A DNA stretch of 64,000 bases. Source: Glandiceps talaboti (taxonomy: Eukaryota; Hemichordata; Enteropneusta; Spengelidae). Where the stretch lies: NCBI RefSeq assembly GCF_964340395.1, contig NC_135552.1, positions 7,688,494-7,752,493 of the forward strand, given 5' to 3'. The notes beneath the pieces were generated by a model that had not been told where the DNA came from, did no database searches, and saw only the letters and a list, made by a program, of their open reading frames with translations. This document shows positions 36,265 through 49,900 of this stretch, piece by piece (within the stretch, counting starts at the first letter, position 1; every line of letters starts with the position of its first letter). The position numbers were made by a program, and so were the translations under genes.

Positions 36265-39200
36265 CGGTGATTACATCAAGGTATGTGTGTCTCCGTTAAA
36301 TTCATTTCTGACCGACTCACATGTTTCGACAGCAAAATTTTGTTTGGTGAGAGGATACGTTATGTTTATGTGTATCAAAGTTGCTGTTTTTTGTTGACTG
36401 AAAACAACTAGAATTGTGGTTTTTTGGAATGGATAATATATTGTAAATGTCAGTGATCGTAGATACGCCGGTTTCAGCGTTGTCCTACTAGAAGCGTGAA
36501 CCAGGGGCCAGTGGGAACAGCGCGGCGACAGTATATTGCTTATGGTTCGCGCAATAAGGGGCGGAACTGTTTGTATACATGTACCTGTAGACATTATAAC
36601 TTAGTCATAATTGGGTTAGTGATCGTACGTAGACAGAGACACATTTAATACAAATACAACCATTCTCTCGTGCGCAAGATGGTAATCATGACTAGTAATA
36701 AAGCACATGGTGAGCATAGCATATAGTGTGTGTTGCTGGTTATGGAAGTGGGTCATGAACCGTACTCTGTGAATGATTCAGATATTAAAACGCCAATGTG
36801 CTTTGTCTCTGACAGATGGTTGAAGGGATAACATATATAAGCTGGCTGCATGCCACATTTGCTATTCAGGATATGAAGTGGTCAGCGGCATTTTTTTTCT
36901 CCCTCCAAATTTTCATTTAAATTTTGATGTTTCTGTCACCCTAAATTGGATGGTATGCAAGGACCATTCATTGATAATAAGTAACTGATATGGTATATCT
37001 AACTAATGCAAGATGTTAAAGATTTGATTTATGAGGGAAATTAAAAAGGTAAAGGCCAGGTCTAGTTTTGATCACACACAGGAAGTGAATCATGAAACTG
37101 AGTACACTAATCTATCCGCCAGTGAACCAGCTGGCCTATTCTGATTATGTGATGTCACTTTGATAATTGAGATCATGTTGAGATAGACTCTTACTATCAC
37201 CCGTACCTCCATAGGCAGCAGTAAAATGCCAGTATATACAGTCATGCAAAAGACCCTGAAGCCATGGAGGTAGCAATAGATCCTGAAGCCATGGAGGTAG
37301 CAATAGACCCTGAAGCCATGGAGGGAGCAGATCTTTAGAACTACATATCCATGAATAGAATGAGAATGTTGATAACATAACAACAATAAAATGGTTATAT
37401 TATAAACAAAGTTTACCACCTTTCTGGGAAATTTTGAAGTTAAGTTTCCCTGAAGAAGAAGTGAAGACTTAGATTGAAGCTAGATTTTAGTTGCTCATGT
37501 TGGTGTAGTACAAAGTTATAGTTGATATTGTAATGATAGTACTATGAAGTGTACAGTGTTGTATTTTGATTGGTTGCCTTGGAATGTGAAATGAACATGA
37601 CCCAAACTAGAAGGGTCATCATTGCTGTCAATGTCAATCCTCTTTCTCCCAAGGGTATATTATTTGTAAGCAAATAAATACTAGTTGGGAGAAATATCAG
37701 GTCATGGACAAGTTTTATAAATGGTTAGTTTTGACATAGAGAATGTTGGTCAATTTCAGGGTCTGTGGTTATGAATATCAAGTACTATTCTGTGAGTGAA
37801 TTTCCCAGATAGTAGTTAAATCTTAGAGTGACAGATCAGCCGTTGTGGTCGAGGCTGCTTACCTCGGACTGATGACATCATTACAGTCTGGTATAACCTA
37901 AATAATGTGGCAATTATTGTTGATTTAAAGGAATTATTGTTGTGAGACTATCAATCTTTACACAAGGTTGTCGTTATTTGTGTCACCGTTATTTTATGGT
38001 TTCTAAAGAATAGTATTCATCTGTTCATCTTCTTGATCAGGGTGTTTCATAACTAGTTTAGTTTTGTAATCTAGTGCAGTGTTTTTGCTAAAGGTGGTAA
38101 ATAGGACCAGATAAAATCTACCAGTCCAGGATTCCCAAGTCATTTTACCAGGGTTCCCAAACACAATTACAGTCAACTCTATGGACAAACTGCTATTTTT
38201 ACCTGAATGGGCAAACTGCCATTTTTACCCCTTTCTCTCTTTCTGTTTCTGGGGTTCCCCAACCTTACTAGCAAAAACACTGCTTGTGACATATATATCT
38301 CTGAATTTGTCCTCTCTTTGTACTTTGAAAGAATGGGTTAAACATGTCAAGGATTTACTAAAACTTGGCACACTCACTCAATCAGAAGAATGTTTCTAGT
38401 TTCAGACTTCAAAACAATTGCTATGTTCAACAACAGTGAATTGGTGAAAATGTCAATGTACTCCGTGTACGCTGAATACTTCTGAATGAATAGATAGGTG
38501 CTTCACTATCTCATATAAAAGTCTTCATAAAAAGTGAGCTAGATACAATAATTACAGCCATGTATAGCATGGTTTATACATTGTCATGTAATACAGCAGT
38601 GTCATGCCACAACAAGGTAACAAATTGAAGGCTGCAAAACTATGTCATTTCTGAGCAGTGTAAATGATAGAATGATTATCAAGTGAATATTATAATTCTC
38701 CTAACCACTCGATTTGAAACAAAATTCATGTCAGAACTTTCACCAGACACAAGATGCTCTCATTCTGGCCATTATCAGACAACCATAAGTCTGAGAGTCG
38801 TCCTGAGAAAAAAAAATGTACAGAAAACTTGAATAAATTAGTTATAATATGGACATATACACATAGAAAGAGGATGTGCTAACGAAACGACCTTCATATA
38901 TGGCATCACCAAATATAGATATAGCAAGATTTACATGGTACTATATATGACATTTCAGCATAAAATATACACCATGGTAGTTCCAGAGTTTTAATCTTTT
39001 TCATCATTGTGACATTGTTACTTACATAGAAATTGAATCAAATTCTTTACATATTGGTAGACTAGATTTGAATAACCCCAATTCCTAATAGTACAGTCAA
39101 CAAAGTACATGTCTCTGAATAGGATATTGTTTTGTTGTACATCATAATAGAAATACAAGGATGTTTTTACAAGTTTTTGGTTTTTTTAAACAGCAGAACA

Positions 39201-42200
39201 GGGAACAAATATTTTTTGAATTTTAAATCCATCAGTTTTTGTTATGTGTTCCGTTTATCAGAACTTCAGTATGTTATGTGAAATCTTTTGTCCTTTCAAA
39301 TAATGGAATCGAATACATGATTAGGTAGTTTTGGAATGCGTAAACCTTTAAAATGAAATAAACAATGGGAAATCTATCTATTTGGTATGCATATAAATCT
39401 TTTGATAAATCAATTGAGTGATTGATGCTATGTATCTCTATAGCATACACGTAGGAAAGTGGATCCAACTTTCGAAATCTTGGCTTCCCTTAATTAAAGG
39501 CAAGTAGCAGAATATCATACAGTAATGTAGTCTGACACTATAATGTTTATAAGTATATCCAAAAGTTTAATACTAAACAACATTTTGAAATATTTTGGTT
39601 CCGTCAGAGTCACTAGTGCAAGCATACTATAGTCTGACATTTTGAAACAAGGCCAACTCAGCGTGGTTATGGTAGCTTGCTCTGTGCTATACATATATTC
39701 ACATCACTTAGATTGGAAGAAAGACCACCACCTTACGCTACTCTCAACAATACCATACAAGTTATACCACTGCTAGGAACCAAACAACAAGGTTGATCTT
39801 TCTGTACAATCATTTCCCATGTAGCAGTTGTCTAATTTACAATACCGATTAGAATCTTAAAGAGGCACATGGCCTTCTAATTCCATATTTTGTGACAGGT
39901 AATACAGGTAAACAAATACTGCATAGTACAATGCAACATATCGCAAAGTGGAATAAATTTTCTGGTTTGTGTAAGTGTTATCAACATATTCTATCAGTTT
40001 TGCTAAGTTCAACCAGCTGCTTTGAAATGTGGTTGTTGAATGAACAATGTTAGGTCCTGCAGTGCTTTCATATAATATGAAAATGTCAATAGACGATGGT
40101 TGCACCAAAAGAGTGGGATGGTGGTGGCATCAATAGATCACTATATGAATTGTTGTATGTGTATAGTAGGTGAATAATTATAATGGTGGTATACTAGCAA
40201 ACAATGACATTTTGTGACTAATAATCAATACCAGACAACATCATACTTTCTTGTAGGCAAGGATCAATAGTTTGGCTGTTTGCCAACTTTAGAAGTCATG
40301 TGATTTTGTTTTGTTTTGTTTTGTTTTGTTTTGTTTTGTTTCCAATGAATATCCATACAAGTCTGTTCTGAGTTGAATGTTGTCAATCAAATTTGATGGC
40401 CCTGCCATCGTGAATGAACTCTTTGTTGTCAATAAAACTCAAAGTCTATGGAAGTCTTTTATGTGATGAAAGTTTCACTGGAGTTTACTTTGAAAGATTG
40501 GATATCATACATTAATACTGTAAACAAAAGATTAGAAAGTGATATTGTATTTTTTGTAGTTATATGATAGTTGTTTATGTGTATACGTTAGAACTACTGA
40601 CTGACGTGTACTACCGTACATTCAGCTACTAAAAAAAGAAAAAAATTATAGTAGACAAATCATAAGTAATGACGTTATTTGGGATCATGTGTAGTCTAGT
40701 CTAGTCTACATGTGTGTAGTCTAGTGTATGTAGTGTAATCGTCTAGTCTAGTCTAGTCTAGTGCAGTGCAGTGTAGTGTAGTTTAGTCTAGTGTAAACAG
40801 TATGTTGTGCAGTGCAGTCTAGTCTAGTGTAATGTGTGTAGTCTAGTCTAGTCTAGTGCAGTGCAGTGTAGTTGTGTAGTGTAGTCTAGTCTAAGGTATG
40901 TAGTGTAGTCTAGTCTAGTCTATGTAGTGTAGTGTAGTGCAGTCTAGTGCAGTGTGATGTGGTGTGGTGTAGTCACTAGTGTGTGATATAGTTTACATGT
41001 ATTTACAAACAATGATTACCAGAGGAAGTAATAAAAGTTACAAAAATCAGATGAAAGAAACAAAAAAGAAAATTGAAGTATACAGAAAAAGTAATGTTGT
41101 GGTCTAGTATACGTACATTGTATAGTGTAGTAGTACAGTCTAATTTAGTTTGCTTTAGTTTACCTTTGTTAAGTTTTGATTTATTTTGCATACAAAGATA
41201 CATTATCTAAAGTCAACATACAGAAATGATAAACAAAAACATATCTATGAAGGAAATTTATCATGTGAACAAACAGCTGTTGTGTTGACTGAATTGGTGT
41301 AGACCAATGACTACTGGGGTATCGTCGTTTGCATTTATGCCCGAGATTTTTAGTAACTGGTAAAATTTAGTACAAGGTTTTAACTTTTAAGGCCTGAATT
41401 AAAAGTCGAGCTGTGAAATACGACTGTTTGCCAGAGCTATAGAAAAAGTTTGTCCCAGAACAAAAGAATAATAGCATGTAATCCTTATACTGATGTGATG
41501 GCATGGGATTGAAACATGGCCCTTTAACATGTTTTTGTCATTCAGTGTTCTGTACATATTTTGTCACAAGGTGGCCTAAAGACTACAGTCTGCCATATAT
41601 GAAGTTGTTGATTTAACTTAGGGAAGGTAGGAAGTGAGTGGGCAAGAATTTAAACCTCAAGAGTTTTATAGTACTGTACAATAGAACATTTGTATTCAAG
41701 CTAGGGAGTAGGGTTAGGGCAATGACCAAGGTCATATATGGACAGGAATAGGGTTAGACTCCCTAGCCTAAAACTCAGTAGTGACATGGTTTGTCAAAAA
41801 GAAGGTTCAATATCTCTGTTGCCTTGTTGAGGAAGATGAACTCTGTGACACATACAATGTACTCCAGACCACAAATGAGACATTGTTATACATGTACACA
41901 CACCTTTAATAGCCTCAGGTGTCCTTCAGTTTATTTATTTTATTTGACCAATGTTGATTGAATACCACAAGTAGACCACTCAGGATGTGAGTACCTTCTA
42001 CAAACATGTGATTTCTACTCAAAGTATTCAATATTGATATTCACAAAATTAAGAGTCAGAACATGGAAACAACAGTAGTTTTAATATATATGGAATTGAT
42101 AGTGATCATTGCATTGTACTTCATTGTGAAAACTGTGATATATTCTTGGCCAGTGTGGTTACCTCAAAGCTTCATGTGGTTTTCATGTTCAGATATTGAT

Positions 42201-45200
42201 TGATATGAAAGGTACATTGTATACAGCTGTCCTACGCGTCACACAGTAATCCCACCACACCAGGTTCTCCCCAGGCCCAAAAGTGTACTGGTCAGTATTT
42301 ATATTCATGAGCAATGATTAGGTAAATTAGTTTTGTAATACATGTAGAAGTTAATTCAAAGTTAGAAGTTCATTCTGTACATAAACAATGGCAGCATTTG
42401 CATTATATTGTTGAGATAATTTATTGCAGAGTGTTCATTGGTACCAGTGACAGTGTCGCATGATAAAACAAAGTTGTCTGGATGCTCTTGTAGTTTCTGA
42501 GTGCCACCAAATGACTATTTTAGAGTCTTGATACCAGTCATCACTCAGTATCAACAACTTTTGGCAGAACCCTGACCACACACTTGGTGTCAACCAGTGT
42601 GACAGAACCCTGACCACACAACACTTGGTGTCAACCAGTGTCAGAACCTTGACCACACAATAGTTGGTGTCAACCAGTTTGACAGAACCCTGACCACATA
42701 ACACTTGGTGTCAACCAGTGTGACAGAACCCTGACCACACAATACTAATATTAGGATATACCAAATATTTACATAGCTGGCTGGTCAAGCATTTAAATTA
42801 CATTCAGTTACATTACAAACTTCACTTTAGGACCACTTTGTACAAATGAAATGTCTCATTTTCCCCAAGCAGTTTATTTTTCTTGGTGTTCTTGTCACAA
42901 GATGTGATCTGAGGCTCCAAACTGGCTCATACATACAAGTGTAACATGTACAAAATGTGCATATTCTGGATGCCAACATAGTCTCTGAGTGGAGGTGTAA
43001 ATTGTAATGATACCATATAGGAACTAGACTAACATGTACATGACATACTCCTCTTGATATTTTGTGATAGAAAACTTTTGGAAGGAAAAGGATTATCATG
43101 ACCTAGACCAGGTAAAAGAATACTGTATGAATAATAATCCAACATTTACATATTCACTGACAGCATTTTATGGCCATTTAAAACATACCAGCCAGTATAC
43201 ATGTAATGACAATATTTGAAGCATTTATTATCTTCTTTTCTTTGTTTACAGATAAGTAGTGACGACCAAGGTTATCCCTTGGAAAGGTTCTGTATACCCA
43301 GACATTATGAAGAAGACCTTGAAAGCGTTCTTATACCAAGAGGTCTGATAGCTGACAGGTAGGTAATTCATTGGTCTTATACCATGAAGTCTGATAGCTG
43401 ACAGGTTAGTTAGGCAATTCATTGGTCTTATACCATGAAGTCTGATAGCTGACAGGTTAGTTAGGCAATTCATTGGTGTTATACCAAGAGGTATGATAGC
43501 TGACAGGTTAGTTAGGCAATTCATTGGTCTTATACCATGAAGTCTGATAGCTGACAGGTTAGTTAGTTAGGTAATTCATTGGTCTTATACCAAGAGGTAT
43601 GATAGCTGACAGGTTAGTTAGGCAATTCATTGGTCTTATACCAAGAGGTCTGATAGCTGACAGGTTAGTTAGGCAATTCATTGGTCTTATACCAAGAGGT
43701 CTGATAGCTGATAGATGAGTTAGGCAATTCATTGGTCTTATACCAAGAGGTCTGATAGCTGACAGGTTAGTTAGGCAATTCATTGGTCTTATACCAAGAG
43801 GTCTGATAGCTGACAGGTTAGTTAGGCAATTCATTGGTCTTATACCAAGAGGTCTGATAGCTGACAGGTTAGTTAGGCAATTCATTGGTCTTATACCAAG
43901 AGGTCTGATAGCTGACAGGTTAGTTAGGCAATTCATTGGTCTTATACCAAGAGGTCTGATAGCTGACAGGTTAGTTAGGCAATTCATTGGTCTTATACCA
44001 AGAGGTCTGATAGCTGACAGGTTAGTTAGGCAATTCATTGGTCTTATACCAAGAGGTCTGATAGCTGACAGCTTAGTTAGGCAATTCATTGGTCTTATAC
44101 CAAGAGCTCTGATAGCTGACAGGTGAGTTAGGCAATTCATTGGTCTTATACCAAGAGGTCTGATAGCTGACGGGTTAGTTAGGCAATTCATTGGTGTTAT
44201 ACCAAGAGGTCTGATAGCTGACAGGTGAGTTAGGCAATTCATTGGTCTTATACCAAGAGCTCTGATAGCTGACAGGTGAGTTAGGCAATTCATTGGTGTT
44301 ATACCAAGAGGTCTGATAGCTGACGGGTTAGTTAGGCAATTCATTGGTCTTATACCAAGAGGTCTGATAGCTGACAGGTGAGTTAGGCAATTCATTGGTG
44401 TTATACCAAGAGGTCTGATAGCTGACAGGTTAGTTAGGCAATTCATTGGTCTTATACCAAGAGGTATGATTGCTGACAGGTTAGTTAGGCAATTCATTGG
44501 TCTTATACCAAGAGGTCTGATTGCTGACAGGTTAGTTAGGCAATTCATTGGTCTTATACCAAGAGGTCTGATAGCTGACAGGTTAGTTAGGCAATTCATT
44601 GGTGTTATACCAAGAGGTCTGATAGCTGATAGATGAGTTAGGCAATTCATTGGTTTTATACCAAGAGGTCTGATAGCTGATAGATGAGTTAGGCAATTCA
44701 TTGGTCTTATACCATAGAGTAATGGAAGTTAGGTAATGATTGGCCATGGTGTAGACCATGGAGGCTCACAGCATAGGAGATGGGTACATGTAGTTCATTG
44801 AACCAGACTGTGTGATCAGAAGGTAATGGGGCAATTGAATCCATTGGCAAGAACATATCAATATATCTCTTATCAAATATCTGACATTAATGACTAATTT
44901 CAACATACTTTCCCAAATTTCAGAACAGAGAGATTGGCAAGGAATATTGTGCAGGATCTTGACAACAGTGAGGCTATTGTTGCACTGTGTGTGTTGAAGG
45001 GTGGCTACAAGTTTTACACCGACCTCCTTGACTGTATTAAAGCACTGAACAGAAACACAGAAAGATCTACACCTATGTATGTTGATTTCATCAGGTTAAA
45101 AAGTTACGAGGTAATGTCTTAATTTCTAGAGTGTTTTCACTAAAAAAAATTCTTTTTAGTTTCAATTTTGGTAAGTCTAGACTAATATTCTCAAGAGTGA

Positions 45201-46838
45201 TATCAGTATCAGCACATGTAGATGTGAAAATAGTGGCTTGGCGGTTGGTCTTATTGGCACTAATTAACAACGAAATAAAACAAAGACAGAAATGGAGAAT
45301 TTGAAATACACTTTTGATGACTTCAAGAATTGTTTTTTTTCTGTCAATTTGTTTCTTCGCTGTTATTTCATTCTTTGATGAAAAGGAATTTTTTGTGTAA
45401 AACCTGAGAAACGTTGATGACGATATTGAGATAAAAAAAAAATATGCGGTTTTATTTCAAGCCTGGAAATACATCTGATGAATTTAAGCACATATTTCTG
45501 TACATGCACACATTTCGAATTTGTGAAAGTTGTTTTTTATCTTATGACAAACAAAAGAAATAAATAGGATAGCAGAAGAAGTGAAGTTCTTACCCTGAAA
45601 TCAATATCGTCGTACCAAACAATTTTTTTTGTAACAGTATGAAGTGAGACATTCTACAAAATCAATATTTCAGATCTTATATGATACAGTATTGAGTGTT
45701 GAATGGAATAGGTGACACAAAACAGCCACGCTCTTTCAAATATGATGTTTGCTTGCATGTGTGTTTTCATTATTATTTCAGAAACAAATTGATTGTGATA
45801 CTGGCACGCCCGGTGTTAGCAATCTTCATGTAAGCAACAAAAGTTAATTTCCTAACACTGTCTTGTGTGCAGTGTATCTTATTTTACTTGCAAAGAACAG
45901 AAACGGCTTTCTCAGTAAAATGCCATATTTCTGCATGCATCTATGTTGGCCTGGCAACACTTCAGCCTAATTGACAGCACTAACCCTACATGATAGTTGA
46001 CAACTCGAACCACATACTGTGTTTTTGTGTTTAGTCGTAGAGATACATCAATCTGTGATAGTTCGTTAACACTTTTTCTTATTCTTAGTCAAAATGGAAA
46101 TACACTCAAAATGTGCGGTAGAATTGAAGAGTGTCATTCACCTCTGTAGCATTTTTACACCTCTTTGAATTTTTGTGACCACTTGTACCCAGTAGTACTC
46201 CTAAATTTTAATTATAATTCACTCGAAATGTTCTGTAGAAGTAGAAAAGTCTCACCTTCCCAACCTCTATAGCAATCTATTTAATAGTTACTGCGATTGA
46301 TAAATCACATTCCTTCCCCGCTGTAATTTGTACAAACCAGTCTATTATACTAGCACCAGTTTCTGTAGTGACTCAAAAATTGTACTATTGATTTGTAGCA
46401 ATTTCACAGAAATTAGTTTCAGTAGAAACTTCAAATCTAGGTTTCCTATATATGATCATTCAATTACTGTGTACTAGTCAGTAGTGTCGTAAGTCTGCTA
46501 TGTATCAGATATCTACTGAAATCAATAGAGCTGATTCTGTTACACTGTAGGAGTTTTGTTACTTTCTGTTGCTTGGCAACGGTATTTAAAAGTATCAAAA
46601 CAATATATGATATGAGTACTGGAAATGACACTGAAATGGAATCAGTCTCACATGTGCAAACACTCACTTAGGACATATACATACATACATACATACATAC
46701 CTACATACCTACCTACCTACCTACCTACCTACCTACCTACCTACCTACCTACCTACCTACGCACGCACGCACGCACGCACACATACATACATACACACAC
46801 ACACACACATCCATACATACATACATACATACATACAT

Positions 46839-46930
<92 letters not shown>

Positions 46931-49900
46931 CCAAACCATTTTTGGCAAGTATGACCAATCATGGTCTGAAAACTTCTTTTTAAGAAATTGACAACTTTTA
47001 AAGTTTTTATTTACATTTTGACAGTATTTAAGCAATTCTAGTTTGTCAGATCAAGTACATTTTTTTTGTTCTTTCTTTTCTGTGTGTGTATAATCTATTT
47101 GTATTTGATGAGTGTAATCCAGTTGTATCATCTAATAGTGTCAACCATTTGTGGGTAATTTTATAAAGTTAAAATGAAGGAGGAAAATGAATTGGAAGCA
47201 GCATTAAAATCCGTGGGGTGGGGGGGTGTTTGTCTACAAAAACTACAATTTGGGAAAAACAGGATTTTAATGTAAATTCATTACACTTTATGTTAATGTT
47301 GGATTTATGTATCATAGTATAGTATAGCATTGTATGATAATTCACATGTCGTTAACTTCAGAAAAACAACCTTTTGTGATGTGGTATCTATTATATTAGC
47401 AAACAGAGCAAACACTTTTTACATAACCATAGTATTCACTTAGCTTTCCAAATGTTAATTCAAATGTAAATAGTAAATCTATAATTAAACATAGCCTTGG
47501 ACATGTCTAAACGTATGGAGGTGGGGGGCTCCAAACATGGACAAAATTCAGCCAGGTTGTATGGTAGTTAGGTTAGAGATAACCAACTATGTGGTTGTTC
47601 AGGTTGGAACCCTCAAAATGTCTTGGTTTGTCATCTGCTATTAAAGTTTTAATATTTCATATTTTATAATATAGTTGAACTATCAGATTATTATTTGTAA
47701 ACTCACAGTCAAAACATTTCTTTTAAAACAAACCCCAAATTTTTGCCAACATCTCTTAGGAAATGACAATTTATTAATTGGCTGATTATTCAAGGCCAAG
47801 GAAGAGGTTAAATCAAGTTTTTGTGATGTGTTTACACTTAGTCTAGTGAAAAAATCACACTCAGCCATGCTTGTGTTTCCCAGGTAAATCAAAACCAAGT
47901 CGGCCAGCATAATTATTATGTACACAGTTTTACGACCTGGGTTCTCCAATGGCATGATCTAAATATACAAACAGATGGTCTTTGTCAGTACACCTGTAGG
48001 CTATAGACATGCAAATTTTTACCTGAGTCTATTAAGAACACTTGTGTAAAATTGTTGTCTTGGAATTTAATCACAAAATATAGGTTTGAAAGGAAAATTA
48101 AAACATTTCACATCACTGTGTATTATAATAAGCTGCATTGTTTGGTTACAACTTTATGGTTTAAGTTTTACTATGGTATGATATGGTTTGTTAAGTTGAG
48201 TGTGAAACATGAAATTAGTGTATTTTCTTAACTTTGTAGTGTTTACAATATGGGATTAGGGAGTCTGAAAATAAAATGGTTTACCTTAGGGAGTCTAAAT
48301 ATACAATGGTTTATCTTAAGGAGTCTCAATATAAAATGGTTTATCTTAGGGAGTCTCAATATAAAATGGTTTATCTTAGGGAGTCTCAATATAAAATGGT
48401 TTATCTTAGGGAGTCTAAATATAAAATGGTTTATCTTAGGGAGTCTAAAAATAAAATGGTTTATTTTAGGGAGTCTAAATATAAAATGGTTTATCTTAGG
48501 GAGTCAAAATATAAAATGGTTTATCTTAGGGAGTCTAAAAATAAAATGGTTTATTTTAGGGAGTCTAAATATAAAATGGTTTATCTTAGGGAGTCTCAAT
48601 ATAAAATGGTTTATCTTAGGGAGTCTAAAAATAAAATGGTTTATTTTAGGGAGTCTAAATATAAAATGGTTTATCTTAGGGAGTCAAAATATAAAATGGT
48701 TTATTTTAGGGAGTCTAAATATACAATGGTGTAACTTACCGTGTCTTAAATCATCCCTAATGCAAACTGAACTCTATGGTGTTGCTGTAAATCAATGGTC
48801 AGGCCACCAAACTTCCAGTCAGTATATAGACACATCAAATAGCTATAACTGTCTTACAAAACAACTTTTAATTAAACAAATTAGGGAAGCACATTTCACA
48901 GCTAATGACATCGTTTTGTTGATTAACATGCTTAGAAGTGTGAGTTCACAATCCAATATTTACAATATTTACATCCACATGTACATTTTAAATTTCACAC
49001 ATTATGGCAAATATCATTACATGCACAATTAAAAACATCAAATAGTTAGTTGTCAGAAAAAATTCTGATATCCATGGTTAATAGATTTTGTTAAAAAAAA
49101 AACTTTCATTGTGTGCACATTTACTATAAAGTTCCACAGTATTGGAAAATGGGAAGTGATGTTGCCTTGTCATCTCTGTTTTTCACTTACATATTTTCAT
49201 TAAAAAAATTCATAAAATCAATGTTGTTTTATGTTTTATTACAGAATGACAAATCATCTGGTGAGATCAAGGTCATTGGAGGGGATAACTTATCAAATCT
49301 GACCAACAGGAATGTTCTTATAGTTGAGGTATGTCCCATTAAAGTGTGACCTCTGACCTTTGATATTCCAAGCTGCCCCATGAGTGATGCAATAGGACAG
49401 TGTGATATAGCCATATATGTACTAATAATTGACATAAGTTTAGAAAGCAGGACACCTGTGCTCAATGTCAATGTCACTGGAAAGTGAAGAATGAAAAATA
49501 TGAAGGTCATGGTGTACCCATAAGATTCATCAAGAAATATTTAAAGAATTGTCATATTCCAGATGTGGCTGAGGCCGTTGGGATGTACATGTATAACAGC
49601 GCCCTCTACGGACTGTATACGTCCACATTGTTTTATGAAGAGATATGGAGAACCCTAGCATCATAGGGGAGGGGGAAAGAAATTTGTATAGATTCTTTTT
49701 CACAATTAATCACAAATGAGGAACAGTTGAACTCCTAACAACTGTAGACTATTAAGGAGATGAAGACTCAATTTTAGATTAGGATTAATATTTTAGGTGA
49801 AAAAAACCCACATTTGTCTGGCAGAGTTATAGCAAATATTGATCCAGGAGTGGACCAAAGAATGGTCCTATATATTAAATCCTTATTGCTACACTGATAC

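Noticed and set aside
41690..41790. Interstitial telomere (TTAGGG-like words)
   Set aside because: Only isolated TAGGGTTAGGG words inside a CTAGGGAGT...ACTCCCTAG inverted repeat; no tandem TTAGGG array.
43559..44701. 380-codon minus-strand ORF with a 17-residue repeat
   Set aside because: It is the reverse strand of the 51-bp HPRT minisatellite. The period is a multiple of three and the unit has no stop, so an ORF is automatic.
43331..44713. CRISPR-like regular repeats
   Set aside because: Units are head-to-tail with no unique spacers and the genome is animal.
46625..47035. Thr/His-rich and Cys/Val-rich ORFs
   Set aside because: Microsatellite readings only.
48250..49032. 260-codon and 152-codon ORFs
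   Set aside because: Products of the 30-bp intronic minisatellite within HPRT intron 3.
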